A stretch of DNA of 64,000 bases from NCBI RefSeq assembly GCF_012276755.1, contig NZ_JAAXKX010000001.1:186001-250000 (forward strand), given 5' to 3'. Both the position numbers and the translations under genes were made by a program. Of the stretch, positions 8,792 to 18,971 are shown one piece after another; position 1 is the stretch's first letter, and each line of letters starts with the position of its first letter. The notes beneath the pieces were generated by a model. The model saw nothing but the letters and a program-made list of their open reading frames with translations, ran no database searches and was not told where the DNA came from. This DNA is from Marichromatium bheemlicum. Its GTDB lineage: Bacteria; Pseudomonadota; Gammaproteobacteria; Chromatiales; Chromatiaceae.

Positions 8792-10204
8792 ATGGAACTT
8801 CTCCCCATCTTTCTCGATATGCAGGGGCAGCCCTGTTTGGTGGTCGGCGGTGGCACCACGGCGGCACGCAAGGCCGGCAACCTACTGCGCGCAGGCGCCG
8901 CCCTCACTCTGATCTCCCCCACCCTGAGCGATGAACTCGCCGAACAGGCCGCCAACGGACGAGTACGCCACCTCGCGCGCCGTTTCGCACCCGAGGACAT
9001 CCCCGGCCATCGCTTGGTGATCGCTGCCACCGACGACCGCGCCACCAACCGACGGATCGCCGAGATCGCCAAGGGACACGGCATCCCGGTCAATGTGGTC
9101 GACGACCCCGATGCCTGCAGCTTCCTGCTGCCCTCGATCGTCGACCGCTCACCGGTGATCGTCGCGGTGTCCACCGGACGCGCCTCGCCGGTGCTCGCGC
9201 GGCTGCTGCGTACCCGTCTCGAGGGCCTGATCCCGGCCGGTTACGGTCGACTCGCCGAACTCTGTCGGCGCTATCGCGCGCCGGTCAAGCAGCGCTTCGA
9301 CGACGCCCGCGATCGCCGCCGGTTCTGGGACCGGGTGCTGCTCGGTGGGGTCGCCGAGCGCGTCTTCGCCGGGCGCCAGGGCGAGGCCGAGCGCCTGATC
9401 CGCGCCGAACTCGACGCCGACCCCGAGCACAGCGAGCTGGGCGAGGTCTATCTGGTCGGCGCCGGTCCCGGCGACCCCGACCTGCTCACCTTCCGCGCGC
9501 TGCGGCTGATGCAGCAGGCCGACGTGGTCGTCTACGACCGTCTGGTCTCCACCCCGATCCTGGAGATGACCCGCCGCGACGCACGCCGCATCTACGTCGG
9601 CAAACAGCGCAACCATCACGCCATGCGCCAGGAGGAGATCAACCAGCTGCTCGCCGAGCTGGCCAAGGACGGGCACCGGGTGCTGCGTCTCAAGGGTGGT
9701 GATCCCTTCATCTTCGGGCGCGGCGGGGAGGAGATCGACACCCTCGCCGCCGAGGGCGTGCCCTTCCAGGTCATCCCCGGGATCACCGCCGCCTCCGGCT
9801 GCGCCTGTTACAGCGGCATCCCGCTGACCCACAGAGACTACGCGCAATCGGTGACCTTCGTCACCGGGCATCTCAAGGACGGCACCATCGACCTCAACTG
9901 GCCGGCGCTCGCCCAACCCAATCAGACGGTGGTCTTCTACATGGGACTGGCGGGGCTACCTGTGATCATCGCACGACTGCGCGAGCACGGCGTGGCCGAC
10001 AGCATGCCGGTCGCGCTGGTACAACAGGGCACCACCCCCAAACACCGGGTCTACGCCGGCACCCTCGGGACCATCGTCGAGCAGCTCGACGCCGACCCAC
10101 CGGAACCGCCGACACTGATCATCGTCGGCGAGGTGGTGCGCCTCCACGACAAGCTCGACTGGTTCGCCCCCCCCGAGACCGTCGCCGCCCCGCCCCTGCC
10201 CTGA
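8792..10204 (+). CDS. cysG: Siroheme synthase (precorrin-2 dehydrogenase/ferrochelatase and uroporphyrinogen-III methyltransferase)
   Basis: A 470-residue bifunctional enzyme. The N-terminal half (about 1-205) is the NAD-dependent dehydrogenase/ferrochelatase domain with LVVGGGTTAARKAGNLL. The C-terminal half (about 215-460) is the SAM-dependent methyltransferase with VYLVGAGPGDPDLLT, RLKGGDPFIFGRGGEE and VIPGITAASG. Together they turn uroporphyrinogen III into siroheme, the prosthetic group of sulfite reductases, including reverse-type DsrAB. Lying divergent to the sulfur-relay genes fits a role in sulfur metabolism. The ATG at 8792 matches the usual CysG N-terminus better than the ATG six bases upstream. 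Confidence 0.95.
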   Translation: MELLPIFLDMQGQPCLVVGGGTTAARKAGNLLRAGAALTLISPTLSDELAEQAANGRVRHLARRFAPEDIPGHRLVIAATDDRATNRRIAEIAKGHGIPVNVVDDPDACSFLLPSIVDRSPVIVAVSTGRASPVLARLLRTRLEGLIPAGYGRLAELCRRYRAPVKQRFDDARDRRRFWDRVLLGGVAERVFAGRQGEAERLIRAELDADPEHSELGEVYLVGAGPGDPDLLTFRALRLMQQADVVVYDRLVSTPILEMTRRDARRIYVGKQRNHHAMRQEEINQLLAELAKDGHRVLRLKGGDPFIFGRGGEEIDTLAAEGVPFQVIPGITAASGCACYSGIPLTHRDYAQSVTFVTGHLKDGTIDLNWPALAQPNQTVVFYMGLAGLPVIIARLREHGVADSMPVALVQQGTTPKHRVYAGTLGTIVEQLDADPPEPPTLIIVGEVVRLHDKLDWFAPPETVAAPPLP

Positions 10205-10206
10205 CC

Positions 10207-10233
10207 CCCGGCGCACGCTGGGCGGGCGCCGGG
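10207..10233. terminator. Hairpin between convergent cysG and CHAD genes
   Basis: An 8-bp stem CCCGGCGC / GCGCCGGG with an 11-base loop, directly after the cysG stop and before the end of the convergent gene. No T-run. Confidence 0.45.
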
Positions 10234-10259
10234 ACCCGATCACCCGACGCACGCCCGGC

Positions 10260-11822
10260 TCAGCGACCGAACAGCCCCCGCAGCCGCGCCCGTGAACGCT
10301 TCGCGTAAAACGCGTCAAAGACCGCTGCGAAGTCCTGGCGATAGCGCTGCTGCTGCGCGAGCAACTGACCGATGAGGGCACCGATGGCGAGCAGGGTGTC
10401 GCTGTCGGCCTCGCCCATCGCGTACATGCGCTCGGCCAGACGGCGCAGTCGTGCCGCCTGTACCGTCCGGTCCTGAAAGCCGCCGAGATGATCGAGCAGG
10501 GTCTTGGTCTGGCGAATCGCTGCGCGGATCTCACGCGGCGGATAGAGGCGACTGAAGAACTCCATCATGTAACGCAGCTTCTTGCAGCGCTTACGCAATG
10601 CGTGCAGTGCCTCGGGCGGCGCGTCGGCAGCGATCGCCTTGCCCTCGCGCCGCAGCCGGTGCAACAGCCGGCGCAGCCGGGCATCGACCACCTCCTTGAC
10701 CGGCCGGCCCGCCAGGGGCGCGGAGGCGGACGCAACCCCTGGGGTCTCGAGAAAGGTACGCCAGTCGGCGAGCAACTGCGCGCACTCGGCACCGCCGAGC
10801 ACCTCGGCCAGCGCCTGCTGGGCCTCGAGATGATCGGCACGTAACCGCGCGTACAGCCCATCGAGCCCGGCACGCAACGGCTCGGGCAAGGCTGCACGCT
10901 GCGCCGCGAACTGCTCGAGCTGGACGTCGAGATCCCGCACCGGCCCGGTGACCTGTTGCAACCAAGCGAACCCCTCGCCGAAACGCGCCATCACCGCTTC
11001 TGGAAAGACCCCGCGAAGCTGACCGAGCGCCGAACGGGTACGCCGTGTCGCCACCCGCAGGTCATGGAGGAACTCGGGATCGAGCGCCGTACGCGCCCCC
11101 TCGACATTGGCCTCGATCACTGCCAGGAGGGCGAGCAACAGTTGGCGCGCGGCCTGCTCGGCGCTGGCCGTGGCATCGAGGTCGATGTCGAGCTTGGAGG
11201 AATACTCACCCGGGCGGCGACCGACCGCGGCGAGCGCGGCAAACAGTGGCGGTTCGTCGATCCGCCTCAACCCCAACGCCCGTTCGAGCGCGGGGAGCAG
11301 ACGCGCACGCTGACGCCGCTCGCCCTGCCCGGGCAGGACCCGCAGGCGGAGCGGCAGCAGCCCCGAGCCTCGCCCCTGCGGATCGCGAAAGCGCGTGCGC
11401 ACGACAGCGAACCGGATCAGGGTATGCCCCTGTTCGGCCAACAGCCGATAGACCTCGGCCTCGGTATCGAGCTGCATCAGCGCCAACAGACGCCGCCCGC
11501 CGCAGCAATCGATCAGCTGCTCGCGCAACGCCCCGGCGGGGAGTCGCGCCGGGAAGTCCGGCAGGGACTCGAGTTCGAGCACCTGCCCGCCCCGATGCCG
11601 CGCCAGCGGGATCAGCACCAGGTGCCAACGCGGACCGCGGCCCTGGCAGGCGAGCATGGCACCGGCGCCGTGTACCGCCCAATCGAAGGTATCGTAATAG
11701 ACCCGGCGGGTGGTCTCGCTCGCGGGCGGCGCCAACCGCCCCAGCCCGCGGGCCCAGTCCTCGAGTCGAGCGAGCGGGACATCATCCTCGGGCAACAGAT
11801 AGTCGATCTCCGATTCGCGCAT
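10260..11822 (-). CDS. CHAD-domain protein with a divergent CYTH-like N-terminus
   Basis: A 520-residue protein. The C-terminal part (about 210-500) is a CHAD domain, with conserved histidines and basic clusters in FLHDLRVATRRTRSALG and ALHALRKRCKKLRYMMEFF. CHAD domains bind polyphosphate and are often fused to CYTH triphosphatase domains. The N-terminal about 190 residues have the CYTH feel (VYYDTFDWAVHGAGAML) but lack a clear ExExK motif, so phosphohydrolase activity is doubtful. The start MRESEIDYLL is chosen over an upstream in-frame start because it aligns with the CYTH beginning and trims a Cys/Arg-rich extension. Confidence 0.82.
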   Translation of the reverse strand: MRESEIDYLLPEDDVPLARLEDWARGLGRLAPPASETTRRVYYDTFDWAVHGAGAMLACQGRGPRWHLVLIPLARHRGGQVLELESLPDFPARLPAGALREQLIDCCGGRRLLALMQLDTEAEVYRLLAEQGHTLIRFAVVRTRFRDPQGRGSGLLPLRLRVLPGQGERRQRARLLPALERALGLRRIDEPPLFAALAAVGRRPGEYSSKLDIDLDATASAEQAARQLLLALLAVIEANVEGARTALDPEFLHDLRVATRRTRSALGQLRGVFPEAVMARFGEGFAWLQQVTGPVRDLDVQLEQFAAQRAALPEPLRAGLDGLYARLRADHLEAQQALAEVLGGAECAQLLADWRTFLETPGVASASAPLAGRPVKEVVDARLRRLLHRLRREGKAIAADAPPEALHALRKRCKKLRYMMEFFSRLYPPREIRAAIRQTKTLLDHLGGFQDRTVQAARLRRLAERMYAMGEADSDTLLAIGALIGQLLAQQQRYRQDFAAVFDAFYAKRSRARLRGLFGR

Positions 11823-12054
11823 GAACAGCTCCTGCTGACGGCACCGCCCCCATTGGCACGGCGCCGGCCGGCGCAGCACGTGCATTCAACAGGGTGTCGG
11901 TGTCATTATGAGAAATTTTCCGGGCCAGGGTCCGTCGACCCGCCCCGATGGAATCGGAATCGTCACCATATTGGACTAGGGTCAAGTGATGGCATGAGCC
12001 CCCCACAGGCCTCGCCATCCACCCTAGACCAAGCCAACACAAGGACCTCGCATC

Positions 12055-13020
12055 ATGACCAAGCTCGATCAATTGCGTGCGATGACCACCGTGGTCGCCG
12101 ACACCGGCGACTTCGAGTCGATCGTCGAATACCGCCCCCAGGACGCCACCACCAACCCCTCGCTGATCTACAAGGCATCGCAGATGCCGCAGTACCGCGA
12201 GCTGGTAGAGGACGCCCTCGACTTCGGTCAGACCAAGGGCAGCGGCGAGGAACGCACCCGCTGGACCATGGACAAGCTGGCGGTGAACTTCGGCACCGAG
12301 ATCCTCAAGATCGTCCCCGGCCGGGTCTCCACCGAGATCGACGCGCGCCTGTCGTTCGACACCGAGGCCACGGTGCGGCGCGCCGAGGGCCTGGTCGAGC
12401 TCTACCAGGCCGCCGGCGTCGATCCGCGCGAACGGGTGCTGTTCAAGATCGCCTCGACCTGGGAGGGCATTCGCGCCGCCGAGCGGCTCGAGCGCCAGGG
12501 CATCCATTGCAATCTAACCCTACTGTTCAGCTTCGCCCAGGCCGTGGCCTGCGCCGAGGCCGGAGTCACCCTGATCTCGCCCTTCGTCGGGCGCATCCTC
12601 GACTGGTACAAGAACGCCGAGAACGTCGCCGGCTACCCCGCCGACGAGGACCCGGGCGTGCGCTCGGTCACCCGCATCTACAACTACTACAAACGCCATG
12701 GCTACCAGACCGCGGTAATGGGGGCGAGCTTCCGCAACCTCGACGAGATCCTCGAGCTGGCCGGCTGCGACCTGCTGACCATCTCCCCGGCACTGCTCGG
12801 CGAGCTGGCCTCGACCGACGGCGAGATCTGCCGCCGCCTCGACCCCGAGCACGCCCAGGACATGGAGATTGACCGAGTCAGCTTCGACGAGACCGGCTTC
12901 CGCTGGGCGCTCAACGAGGACGCCATGGCCACCGAGAAGCTCGCCGAGGGCATCCGCCTGTTCGCCGCCGACACCCGCAAGCTCGAGCAGTTCACCCGCG
13001 AGGTTTGCCAACATTGCTGA
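12055..13020 (+). CDS. tal: Transaldolase
   Basis: A 321-residue class I transaldolase of E. coli TalB size. The Schiff-base lysine is Lys131 in [16 protein letters not shown], and ATTNPSLI and [12 protein letters not shown] signatures are present. It transfers dihydroxyacetone units between sugar phosphates in the non-oxidative pentose phosphate pathway, in the cytosol. AAGGA lies upstream of the ATG. The end overlaps the start of rsmA by seven bases. Confidence 0.96.
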   Translation: MTKLDQLRAMTTVVADTGDFESIVEYRPQDATTNPSLIYKASQMPQYRELVEDALDFGQTKGSGEERTRWTMDKLAVNFGTEILKIVPGRVSTEIDARLSFDTEATVRRAEGLVELYQAAGVDPRERVLFKIASTWEGIRAAERLERQGIHCNLTLLFSFAQAVACAEAGVTLISPFVGRILDWYKNAENVAGYPADEDPGVRSVTRIYNYYKRHGYQTAVMGASFRNLDEILELAGCDLLTISPALLGELASTDGEICRRLDPEHAQDMEIDRVSFDETGFRWALNEDAMATEKLAEGIRLFAADTRKLEQFTREVCQHC

Positions 13021-13823
13021 CCCCTCACCAACCCCGTAAGCGCTTCGGGCAGAACTTCCTCCACGACCAGGGCGTGATCGCCCGTATCCACGCCGCTATC
13101 GCCGCGCGCCCCGGCGAGCGGCTGGTCGAGATCGGCCCCGGTCAGGGGGCGATCACTGCGGGCCTGCTCGAGGCCGTCGGGGAACTCGATGTCGTCGAAC
13201 TCGACCGCGACCTGATCGAGCCGTTGCGTGCGCGGCTCGGTGGCCGCGGCACCCTGCGCATCCACAATGTCGATGCGCTGAAGTTCGACCTCTGCGCACT
13301 GCGCCAAGGGCCGGAGGAGCGGGTTCGGGTGGTCGGCAATCTGCCCTACAACATCTCCACCCCGCTGCTGTTCCACTTCCTCGACCAGTCGCCTTGTCTC
13401 GCCGATCTGCATCTGATGCTGCAAAAGGAGGTAGTCGATCGCATGGTCGCCGAGCCCGGCAGCAAGACCTATGGCCGACTCTCGGTGATGGTGCAGACCC
13501 GTTGTCACGCCCGCAGCCTGTTTCGCATCGGCCCCGGCGCCTTCACCCCGGCGCCCAAGGTCGACTCGGCGATCGTCCGTCTGGAGCCGGCGCCCGAGCT
13601 TCACTCGCTCACCGATCCCGCGCATCACGCCCGGATCGTCGCCGCCGCCTTCAGCCAGCGGCGCAAGACCCTGCGCAACAGCCTCTCCGGGCTGGTCATG
13701 CCAGAGCAGTTCGCTGCCGCCGAGATCGATCCGGGACGCCGTGCCGAGACCCTGTCGGTGACCGAGTTCGCCACCCTGGCCAATGCCGTGGCTTGCCAAA
13801 CCCGATCGGAAACAGAAGACTAA
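13014..13823 (+). CDS. rsmA: 16S rRNA dimethyladenosine transferase
   Basis: A 269-residue KsgA/RsmA enzyme that dimethylates two adjacent adenines near the 3' end of 16S rRNA. Motifs are [11 protein letters not shown] at the N-terminus, the SAM site [11 protein letters not shown], and the catalytic NLPYNIS. There is no ATG near the start. TTG codons occur at 13005 and 13014, both inside the last codons of transaldolase. The second has a GCGAGG about nine bases upstream and is preferred. Translation is probably coupled to tal. Confidence 0.93.
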   Translation: MLTPHQPRKRFGQNFLHDQGVIARIHAAIAARPGERLVEIGPGQGAITAGLLEAVGELDVVELDRDLIEPLRARLGGRGTLRIHNVDALKFDLCALRQGPEERVRVVGNLPYNISTPLLFHFLDQSPCLADLHLMLQKEVVDRMVAEPGSKTYGRLSVMVQTRCHARSLFRIGPGAFTPAPKVDSAIVRLEPAPELHSLTDPAHHARIVAAAFSQRRKTLRNSLSGLVMPEQFAAAEIDPGRRAETLSVTEFATLANAVACQTRSETED

Positions 13824-13859
13824 GGGGTTTTTCGAGTATCGACGCGAAGAGGTTCTGAC

Positions 13860-16298
13860 ATGCCGGAGGAGCGATTGGACGGGGACGATGCGGTGATCGA
13901 GGCCGAGACCGAAGAGACGCCGACGCAGCACGAACCCGTCACCCTCGCGCGCGCCAACGATGTCCTGCCGACCGAGCTACCCCTGCTCCCGGTCGCCGCC
14001 CGCCCCTTCTTCCCCGCCCAGGCGGTGCCGCTGACGATGAGCGCCGAGCACTGGGCACCGACGCTACAGCGGGTGGCCGACAGCGAGCACAAGATCCTTG
14101 GCGTGGTGCTGGTCGGGGCCGAGCGCTCCGAGGAGGCCACCACCGCGGACTTCTACACCATCGGTACCGCCTGCCGGGTGCACCGCATCCATCACCAGGA
14201 CGGCCAGCTGCAGGTCCTCGTCGAGTGCCTGCAGCGTTTTCGCATCACCAACTGGATCGGTCGCGAGGCACCCTTCAGCGCCTGTGTCGCCTACCTCCCC
14301 GAGCCCGATGGCGGGCCCGATACCGAGGTTAAGGCCTATGCCATGGCGGTGATCAACACCATCAAGGAGTTGCTGCCGCTCAACCCGCTCTATGTCGAGG
14401 AGCTGCGCTCCTTCCTCGAACGCTTTGGCCCCGATGATCCATCACGCCTGGCCGACTTCGCCGCCAGCCTCACCACCTCCAGCGCCGAGCAGCTCCAGGA
14501 GGTGCTCGAGACGCTGCCATTGCTGCCGCGTATGGAGAAGGTGCTGGCGCTGCTCAACACCGAGCTCGAACTGGCGCGCGCCCAGCAAAAGATCCGCCGC
14601 AGCGTCGAGGAGAAGATGCAGAAGCATCAGCGCGAGTTCTTCCTCCGCGAGCAGCTCAAGGCGATCCAGAAGGAGCTGGGCATCGCCAAGGACGACCGCA
14701 CCGCCGAGATCGATCGCATCGAGGCGCGCATCGCCGAACTCGACCTCACCGAGCAGGCGGCCAAGCGCGTCGAGGAGGAACTCGACAAGCTGCGCATCCT
14801 CGAGACCGGCTCGCCGGAGTATGCCGTCACCCGCAACTATCTCGACTGGGTGAGTCTGCTGCCCTGGGGACGCTACTCCACCGACAAGCTCGACCTCAAG
14901 CGCGCGCGGCGCATCCTCGACCGCGACCACTACGGCCTTGAGGACGTCAAACGGCGTATCCTCGAGTTCCTCGCCGTCGGCATCCATCGCGGCGAGATCG
15001 CCGGCTCGATCATCCTCCTGGTCGGCCCGCCCGGGGTCGGCAAGACCTCGATCGGGCGCTCCATCGCCGACGCCCTGGGCCGACGTTTCTACCGCTTCTC
15101 GGTCGGTGGCATCCGCGACGAGGCCGAGATCAAGGGCCATCGGCGCACCTATATCGGCGCCATGCCCGGTAAATTCGTGCAGGCGATGAAGGACGCCGGC
15201 ACCGCCAACCCGGTGATCCTGCTCGACGAGATCGACAAGATCGGCGCCTCCTACCACGGCGACCCGGCCTCGGCGCTACTCGAGGTGCTCGACCCGGAGC
15301 AGAACGGCGACTTCCTCGATCATTATCTCGACCTGCGCTTCGACCTCTCCAAGGTGCTGTTCGTATGCACCGCCAACCAGCTCGACACCATCCCCGGCCC
15401 GCTGCTCGACCGCATGGAGGTGATCCAGCTCTCCGGCTACATCGCCGAGGAGAAGCTGCAGATCGCGCGCAAGTACCTGCTGCCGCGCCAGATCGAGCGG
15501 GCTGGACTGGCCAAGGGTACGGTCAAGCTCAACGCCCGCACCCTGCGGGCGCTGATCGAGGGCTATGCCCGCGACGCCGGGGTGCGCCGGCTCGAGAAAC
15601 AGCTCGGCAAGATCGTGCGCAAGGTCGCCGTCGAACTGCTCGAACACGCCGAGGCCCCGGTCGAGATCGGTCGCGACCAGCTCCAGGGCTATCTCGGCAG
15701 CCCGGTGTTCCGCGACGAGCGCAAGCTCTCAGGTCCGGGTGTGGTCACCGGGCTGGCGTGGACGGCGATGGGCGGCGCCACCCTGTCGATCGAGGCGGCG
15801 CGCACCCATGGCTTCAACCGCGGCTTCAAGCTCACCGGTCAGCTCGGCGAGGTGATGAAGGAGTCGGCCGAGATCGCCTACGGCTTTCTGGTCGGCAACG
15901 CCGAACGCTTCGGCGTCGACCCGGCCTTCTTCGAGCACGCCTTCATCCATCTCCACGTCCCCGCGGGCGCCACCCCCAAGGACGGCCCCTCGGCCGGCAT
16001 CACCATCGCCAGTGCACTGCTCTCGCTGGCGCGCGACGAGCCGGTGCGGCGCATCGCCATGACCGGCGAGATCACCCTCACCGGCGAGGTCTTCCCGGTC
16101 GGCGGCATCCGCGAGAAGCTGATCGCCGCGCGCCGCGCCGGGATCAAGGAGATCGTGCTCCCGGCCGACAACCGCGGCGAGTTCGACGAGGTCCCGGAGC
16201 ACGTGCGCAAGGGCCTGACGGTGCACTTCGCCTCGCGCTTCGACGACCTGCTACCGCGACTCTTCGCCCCACGTGCCCGGGCGCGCCAACGCCGCTGA
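13860..16298 (+). CDS. lon: ATP-dependent Lon protease
   Basis: An 812-residue LonA. In order: N-terminal substrate-binding domain (about 45-240), coiled-coil with [23 protein letters not shown]+ module (Walker [11 protein letters not shown], Walker B ILLDEIDK), and C-terminal Ser-Lys protease. The catalytic serine is in [12 protein letters not shown] and the lysine in [11 protein letters not shown]. It degrades misfolded and short-lived regulatory proteins in the cytosol. It is slightly longer than E. coli Lon because of an acidic N-terminal extension of about 35 residues. A strong hairpin follows the stop. Confidence 0.97.
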   Translation: MPEERLDGDDAVIEAETEETPTQHEPVTLARANDVLPTELPLLPVAARPFFPAQAVPLTMSAEHWAPTLQRVADSEHKILGVVLVGAERSEEATTADFYTIGTACRVHRIHHQDGQLQVLVECLQRFRITNWIGREAPFSACVAYLPEPDGGPDTEVKAYAMAVINTIKELLPLNPLYVEELRSFLERFGPDDPSRLADFAASLTTSSAEQLQEVLETLPLLPRMEKVLALLNTELELARAQQKIRRSVEEKMQKHQREFFLREQLKAIQKELGIAKDDRTAEIDRIEARIAELDLTEQAAKRVEEELDKLRILETGSPEYAVTRNYLDWVSLLPWGRYSTDKLDLKRARRILDRDHYGLEDVKRRILEFLAVGIHRGEIAGSIILLVGPPGVGKTSIGRSIADALGRRFYRFSVGGIRDEAEIKGHRRTYIGAMPGKFVQAMKDAGTANPVILLDEIDKIGASYHGDPASALLEVLDPEQNGDFLDHYLDLRFDLSKVLFVCTANQLDTIPGPLLDRMEVIQLSGYIAEEKLQIARKYLLPRQIERAGLAKGTVKLNARTLRALIEGYARDAGVRRLEKQLGKIVRKVAVELLEHAEAPVEIGRDQLQGYLGSPVFRDERKLSGPGVVTGLAWTAMGGATLSIEAARTHGFNRGFKLTGQLGEVMKESAEIAYGFLVGNAERFGVDPAFFEHAFIHLHVPAGATPKDGPSAGITIASALLSLARDEPVRRIAMTGEITLTGEVFPVGGIREKLIAARRAGIKEIVLPADNRGEFDEVPEHVRKGLTVHFASRFDDLLPRLFAPRARARQRR

Positions 16299-16305
16299 GC
16301 GCCAC

Positions 16306-16334
16306 CCCGCCCTCATGCCGGGCATGAGGGCGGG
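16306..16334 (+). terminator. Hairpin terminator after lon
   Basis: A perfect 14-bp stem (CCCGCCCTCATGCC / GGCATGAGGGCGGG) with a one-base centre, eight bases after the lon stop. There is no T-run downstream, so termination may be partial or Rho-assisted. Confidence 0.6.
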
Positions 16335-16562
16335 CGAACACGAAACGCCTCCAAGCGAGACCCGTCACGGCCGCGACGGTTTGACAGCGCACACGCGAAC
16401 ACGCCAGCATGAAAGGACACCTCGATGCGCCCGACGGCGGTCTCGATCCGACTGCCACCCCATCGACCCGGTCTCACCAGGCCAGGGCGCATCATCATCC
16501 GGACGCACGAACGCGTCCCGAGCACGACCCGCGCGTGCTCGCCCAGCCTCAAGGAGTCCTCG

Positions 16563-17186
16563 ATGAGCGATCACCACGACATCCTCGCCCGCGCACTCGC
16601 CTCCGGCGACAAGGCATCGATCACCAACGCCTATCGCGAATGGGCGGCCCACTATGATGCCGACCTCACCGGGAAGATGGACTATGTCGCTCCGGCCATC
16701 GCCGGGCGTCAACTGGTCAACCAACTCGCCAACACCGACGCCGAAATCCTCGACGCCGGCTGCGGCACCGGCTTGGCCGGGGCCTGCGTACACCAGGCCG
16801 GCTACCACCAGCTCGACGGTCTCGACTACTCTCCCGACATGCTCGAACAGGCACGCGCCAAGGGCATCTATCGCAACCTCAGCCAGGGTGATCTCACCGC
16901 CCGTCTGGCGATCGACGACGACCGCTACGATGCCGTGCTCTGTGTCGGCACCTTCACCTGCGGCCATGTCGGCCCGCAGGCGCTGCGTGAGCTGATCCGC
17001 ATCACCCGCCCCGGCGGTCACATCTGCTTCACCGTGCGCGACCGCGCCTGGGAGGAGGACGACTACGCCCGCGAGATCACCGCGATCACCGACGCCGGGC
17101 TGTGGCAGGAGATCGAGACCTTGACCACCGACTATATCCGCGAGGAGGGCTCGCAGGGTCAGGTCTGTCTCTACCGCGTCGCCTGA
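16563..17186 (+). CDS. Class I SAM-dependent methyltransferase
   Basis: A 207-residue Rossmann-fold methyltransferase. The SAM-binding motif I is EILDAGCGTGLAG, and the later LDGLDYSPDMLEQA and ITRPGGHICFTV match motifs II and III of small-molecule methyltransferases. The substrate is unknown. AAGGAG seven bases before the ATG at 16563 fixes the start; an upstream in-frame ATG has no ribosome site and adds a Pro/Arg-rich tail. The gene converges with the MocR regulator, ending seven bases before it. Confidence 0.85.
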   Translation: MSDHHDILARALASGDKASITNAYREWAAHYDADLTGKMDYVAPAIAGRQLVNQLANTDAEILDAGCGTGLAGACVHQAGYHQLDGLDYSPDMLEQARAKGIYRNLSQGDLTARLAIDDDRYDAVLCVGTFTCGHVGPQALRELIRITRPGGHICFTVRDRAWEEDDYAREITAITDAGLWQEIETLTTDYIREEGSQGQVCLYRVA

Positions 17187-17192
17187 TCGCCC

Positions 17193-18614
17193 TCAGTCGC
17201 CGGCCAGCTCGTGCGCCAGCGCGCCGAGCCGGCGCAGCGCCCGCTCCACCGCCGGGGTCCAGGGCACCGCGGCGTTGAGCCGCAGACAGTCGCGATACTT
17301 GCCGCTGGCCGAGAACATCGGCCCCGGGGCGATGCTGATCCCCTCGCGATGGGCGCGCGCGTGCAGCGCCATGCTGTCGATCCCCGCCGGCAGCTGCAGC
17401 CACAGCAGGAAACCGCCGCTCGGCCGGGTCACCCGGGTGCCGGGCGGGAAGTGACGCTCGACGGCATGACGCATCCGCCCCACTGCCAGCGCAAACCCCG
17501 CGCTGACCTCGCGCAGATGACGCAGATAGGCACCGCTGGCGAGCAGCTCGGCGAGGGCGAGCTGGAGCACCGAAGGTGCGGCCAGGTTGGTGGCGTACTT
17601 GAGGAATTCGATGCGCTCGAACTCGACGCCCGGCGCGACCCAGCCCACCCGCATCCCCGGCGACAGGGTCTTGGAGAAGGAGCCGCAGTAGATCACCCGC
17701 CCCTCCCGGTCATAACACTTGGCGGTGTCCGGGCGCACACCCGAAAAGGCCAGATCGCCGTAGATGTCGTCCTCGATCAGCGCCACCCCATGAGCGGCCA
17801 GCAGCTCGCTCAGGGCACGCTTGCGCGCGCTCGAGAGCACCGCGCCGAGCGGGTTGCTGAAGTTGGTGGTGACGATACAGGCGGCCACCGACCACTGCTC
17901 CAGGGCGAAACCGAGCGCCTCCAGGCTGATGCCCTGGGCCGGGTCGGTGGGGATCTCCAGCGCCTGCAGCCCGAGCGCATCGAGCGCCTGCAGCAACCCG
18001 TAGTAGGTCGGTGACTCCACCGCCACCACATCACCGGGACGGGTGAGCGCGCGCAACGCCAGGGTCACCGCCTCCAGGCAACCGCTGGTGATCAACAGCG
18101 CGTCCGGGTGCAAGGGGGTACCGTGTGCGCTCAGGTGGCGGGCGATCTGACGGCGTAGTGCCTCGAGCCCGGGCGGGAAGGCGTAGTCGACCGCCGCGTC
18201 GGGGTAGCGCCGGTAGGCGCTGGCCACCGCCCGCGCCAGCGCCTTGCGCGGCAGCAGTCGGGGATCGGGCACCGCCGCGCCGAGCTGGACGAAGGCCGGG
18301 TCATTGGCCGCCTGCAGCAGCCGCAACACCATGTCCTGCCCGCGCACCGGCGCCGGTGCCGGGGGTGGCGTCGAGATCGCCGGCTGGGCCGAGCGGGTCG
18401 GCGCCTGCACGTAATAGCCCGAACGTGCCCGCGCCCGCACCCGCCCCTGGGCCTCGAGCCGGTGCAGCGCCTCGAGCACGGTGCCAATACTCACCCCGAA
18501 CTCGTGCGCCAACCGACGCACCCCCGGCAACCGCTCGCCCGGGCGATAGAGCCCGTCGCGCATCCGTCCCTCCAGCGCGGTGGCGATCTCGGCATAGCGA
18601 TAGGATGTCGACAT
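17193..18614 (-). CDS. MocR-type (GntR + aminotransferase) transcriptional regulator
   Basis: A 473-residue fusion typical of MocR regulators. A GntR winged helix (about 1-75, with RLPGVRRLAHEFGVSIGTV) is joined to a fold-type I aminotransferase domain. The PLP lysine is in CGSFSKTLSPGMRVGW. Such proteins (PdxR, GabR, TauR, EhuR) sense PLP adducts of amines or amino acids and control a divergent gene. Here the divergent gene encodes a 45-residue membrane peptide, and the gap holds three copies of GGTACAG-type sites. The start MSTSYRYAEI is the ATG at 18614, which touches the first repeat. Confidence 0.87.
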   Translation of the reverse strand: MSTSYRYAEIATALEGRMRDGLYRPGERLPGVRRLAHEFGVSIGTVLEALHRLEAQGRVRARARSGYYVQAPTRSAQPAISTPPPAPAPVRGQDMVLRLLQAANDPAFVQLGAAVPDPRLLPRKALARAVASAYRRYPDAAVDYAFPPGLEALRRQIARHLSAHGTPLHPDALLITSGCLEAVTLALRALTRPGDVVAVESPTYYGLLQALDALGLQALEIPTDPAQGISLEALGFALEQWSVAACIVTTNFSNPLGAVLSSARKRALSELLAAHGVALIEDDIYGDLAFSGVRPDTAKCYDREGRVIYCGSFSKTLSPGMRVGWVAPGVEFERIEFLKYATNLAAPSVLQLALAELLASGAYLRHLREVSAGFALAVGRMRHAVERHFPPGTRVTRPSGGFLLWLQLPAGIDSMALHARAHREGISIAPGPMFSASGKYRDCLRLNAAVPWTPAVERALRRLGALAHELAGD

Positions 18615-18679
18615 GACAGGTACAGTTTCCCGACAACCGACGGGTACAGATGGCGCACAAACGACAACTGTACCGGTCA
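18614..18679. promoter_or_regulatory. Putative MocR operator: direct and inverted GGTACAG sites
   Basis: Two direct GGTACAG copies (18619-18625 and 18643-18649) lie 24 bases apart, and an inverted copy CTGTACC follows at 18668-18674. The outer two sites form a longer inverted repeat, TGACAGGTACAGTT / AACTGTACCGGTCA. MocR-family proteins are known to bind direct repeats of this kind, sometimes with an inverted site. The first repeat abuts the regulator's own start codon, so autorepression is likely. Confidence 0.6.
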
Positions 18680-18762
18680 TTTTCCTTGGTTTTGTCTCTG
18701 TGACCGATGCGGTGGACCGCCTAGCCTAACGACTCAACAAGCGTAGGCAGGAGCAAGAGAGG

Positions 18763-18900
18763 ATGTCGACATCGAAGGGACAACGGACACTGGGCTGGCT
18801 CACCGCACTCACGGCACTGCTCGCCCTGATCGCGCTGGGGGCGGAGATCGGCCCGCCCGTCGCCGAGACCACGCCACCCGGGTGCCGCGCCTGTCCATGA
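18763..18900 (+). CDS. Small single-span membrane protein (45 aa) divergent from the MocR gene
   Basis: A 45-residue reading frame with a good AGGAG ribosome site nine bases before its ATG. It encodes one membrane helix (about residues 11-28, WLTALTALLALIALG core) and a short tail ending CRACP with two cysteines. It lies where MocR regulators usually have their target gene. No family is recognised. Translation is supported by the ribosome site and context only, so it could still be a leader or chance frame. Confidence 0.5.
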   Translation: MSTSKGQRTLGWLTALTALLALIALGAEIGPPVAETTPPGCRACP

Positions 18901-18971
18901 GCAACGCGCGGGCGGCAACGGTTACAGCGACAGCGCCCGGCGGCGGGCGACGGCGCCGCCGGGCCGATGGC

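Noticed and set aside
10956-12872. Long plus-strand frame of 638 codons
   Set aside because: It crosses the CHAD gene antisense and transaldolase out of frame; both real genes are well supported.
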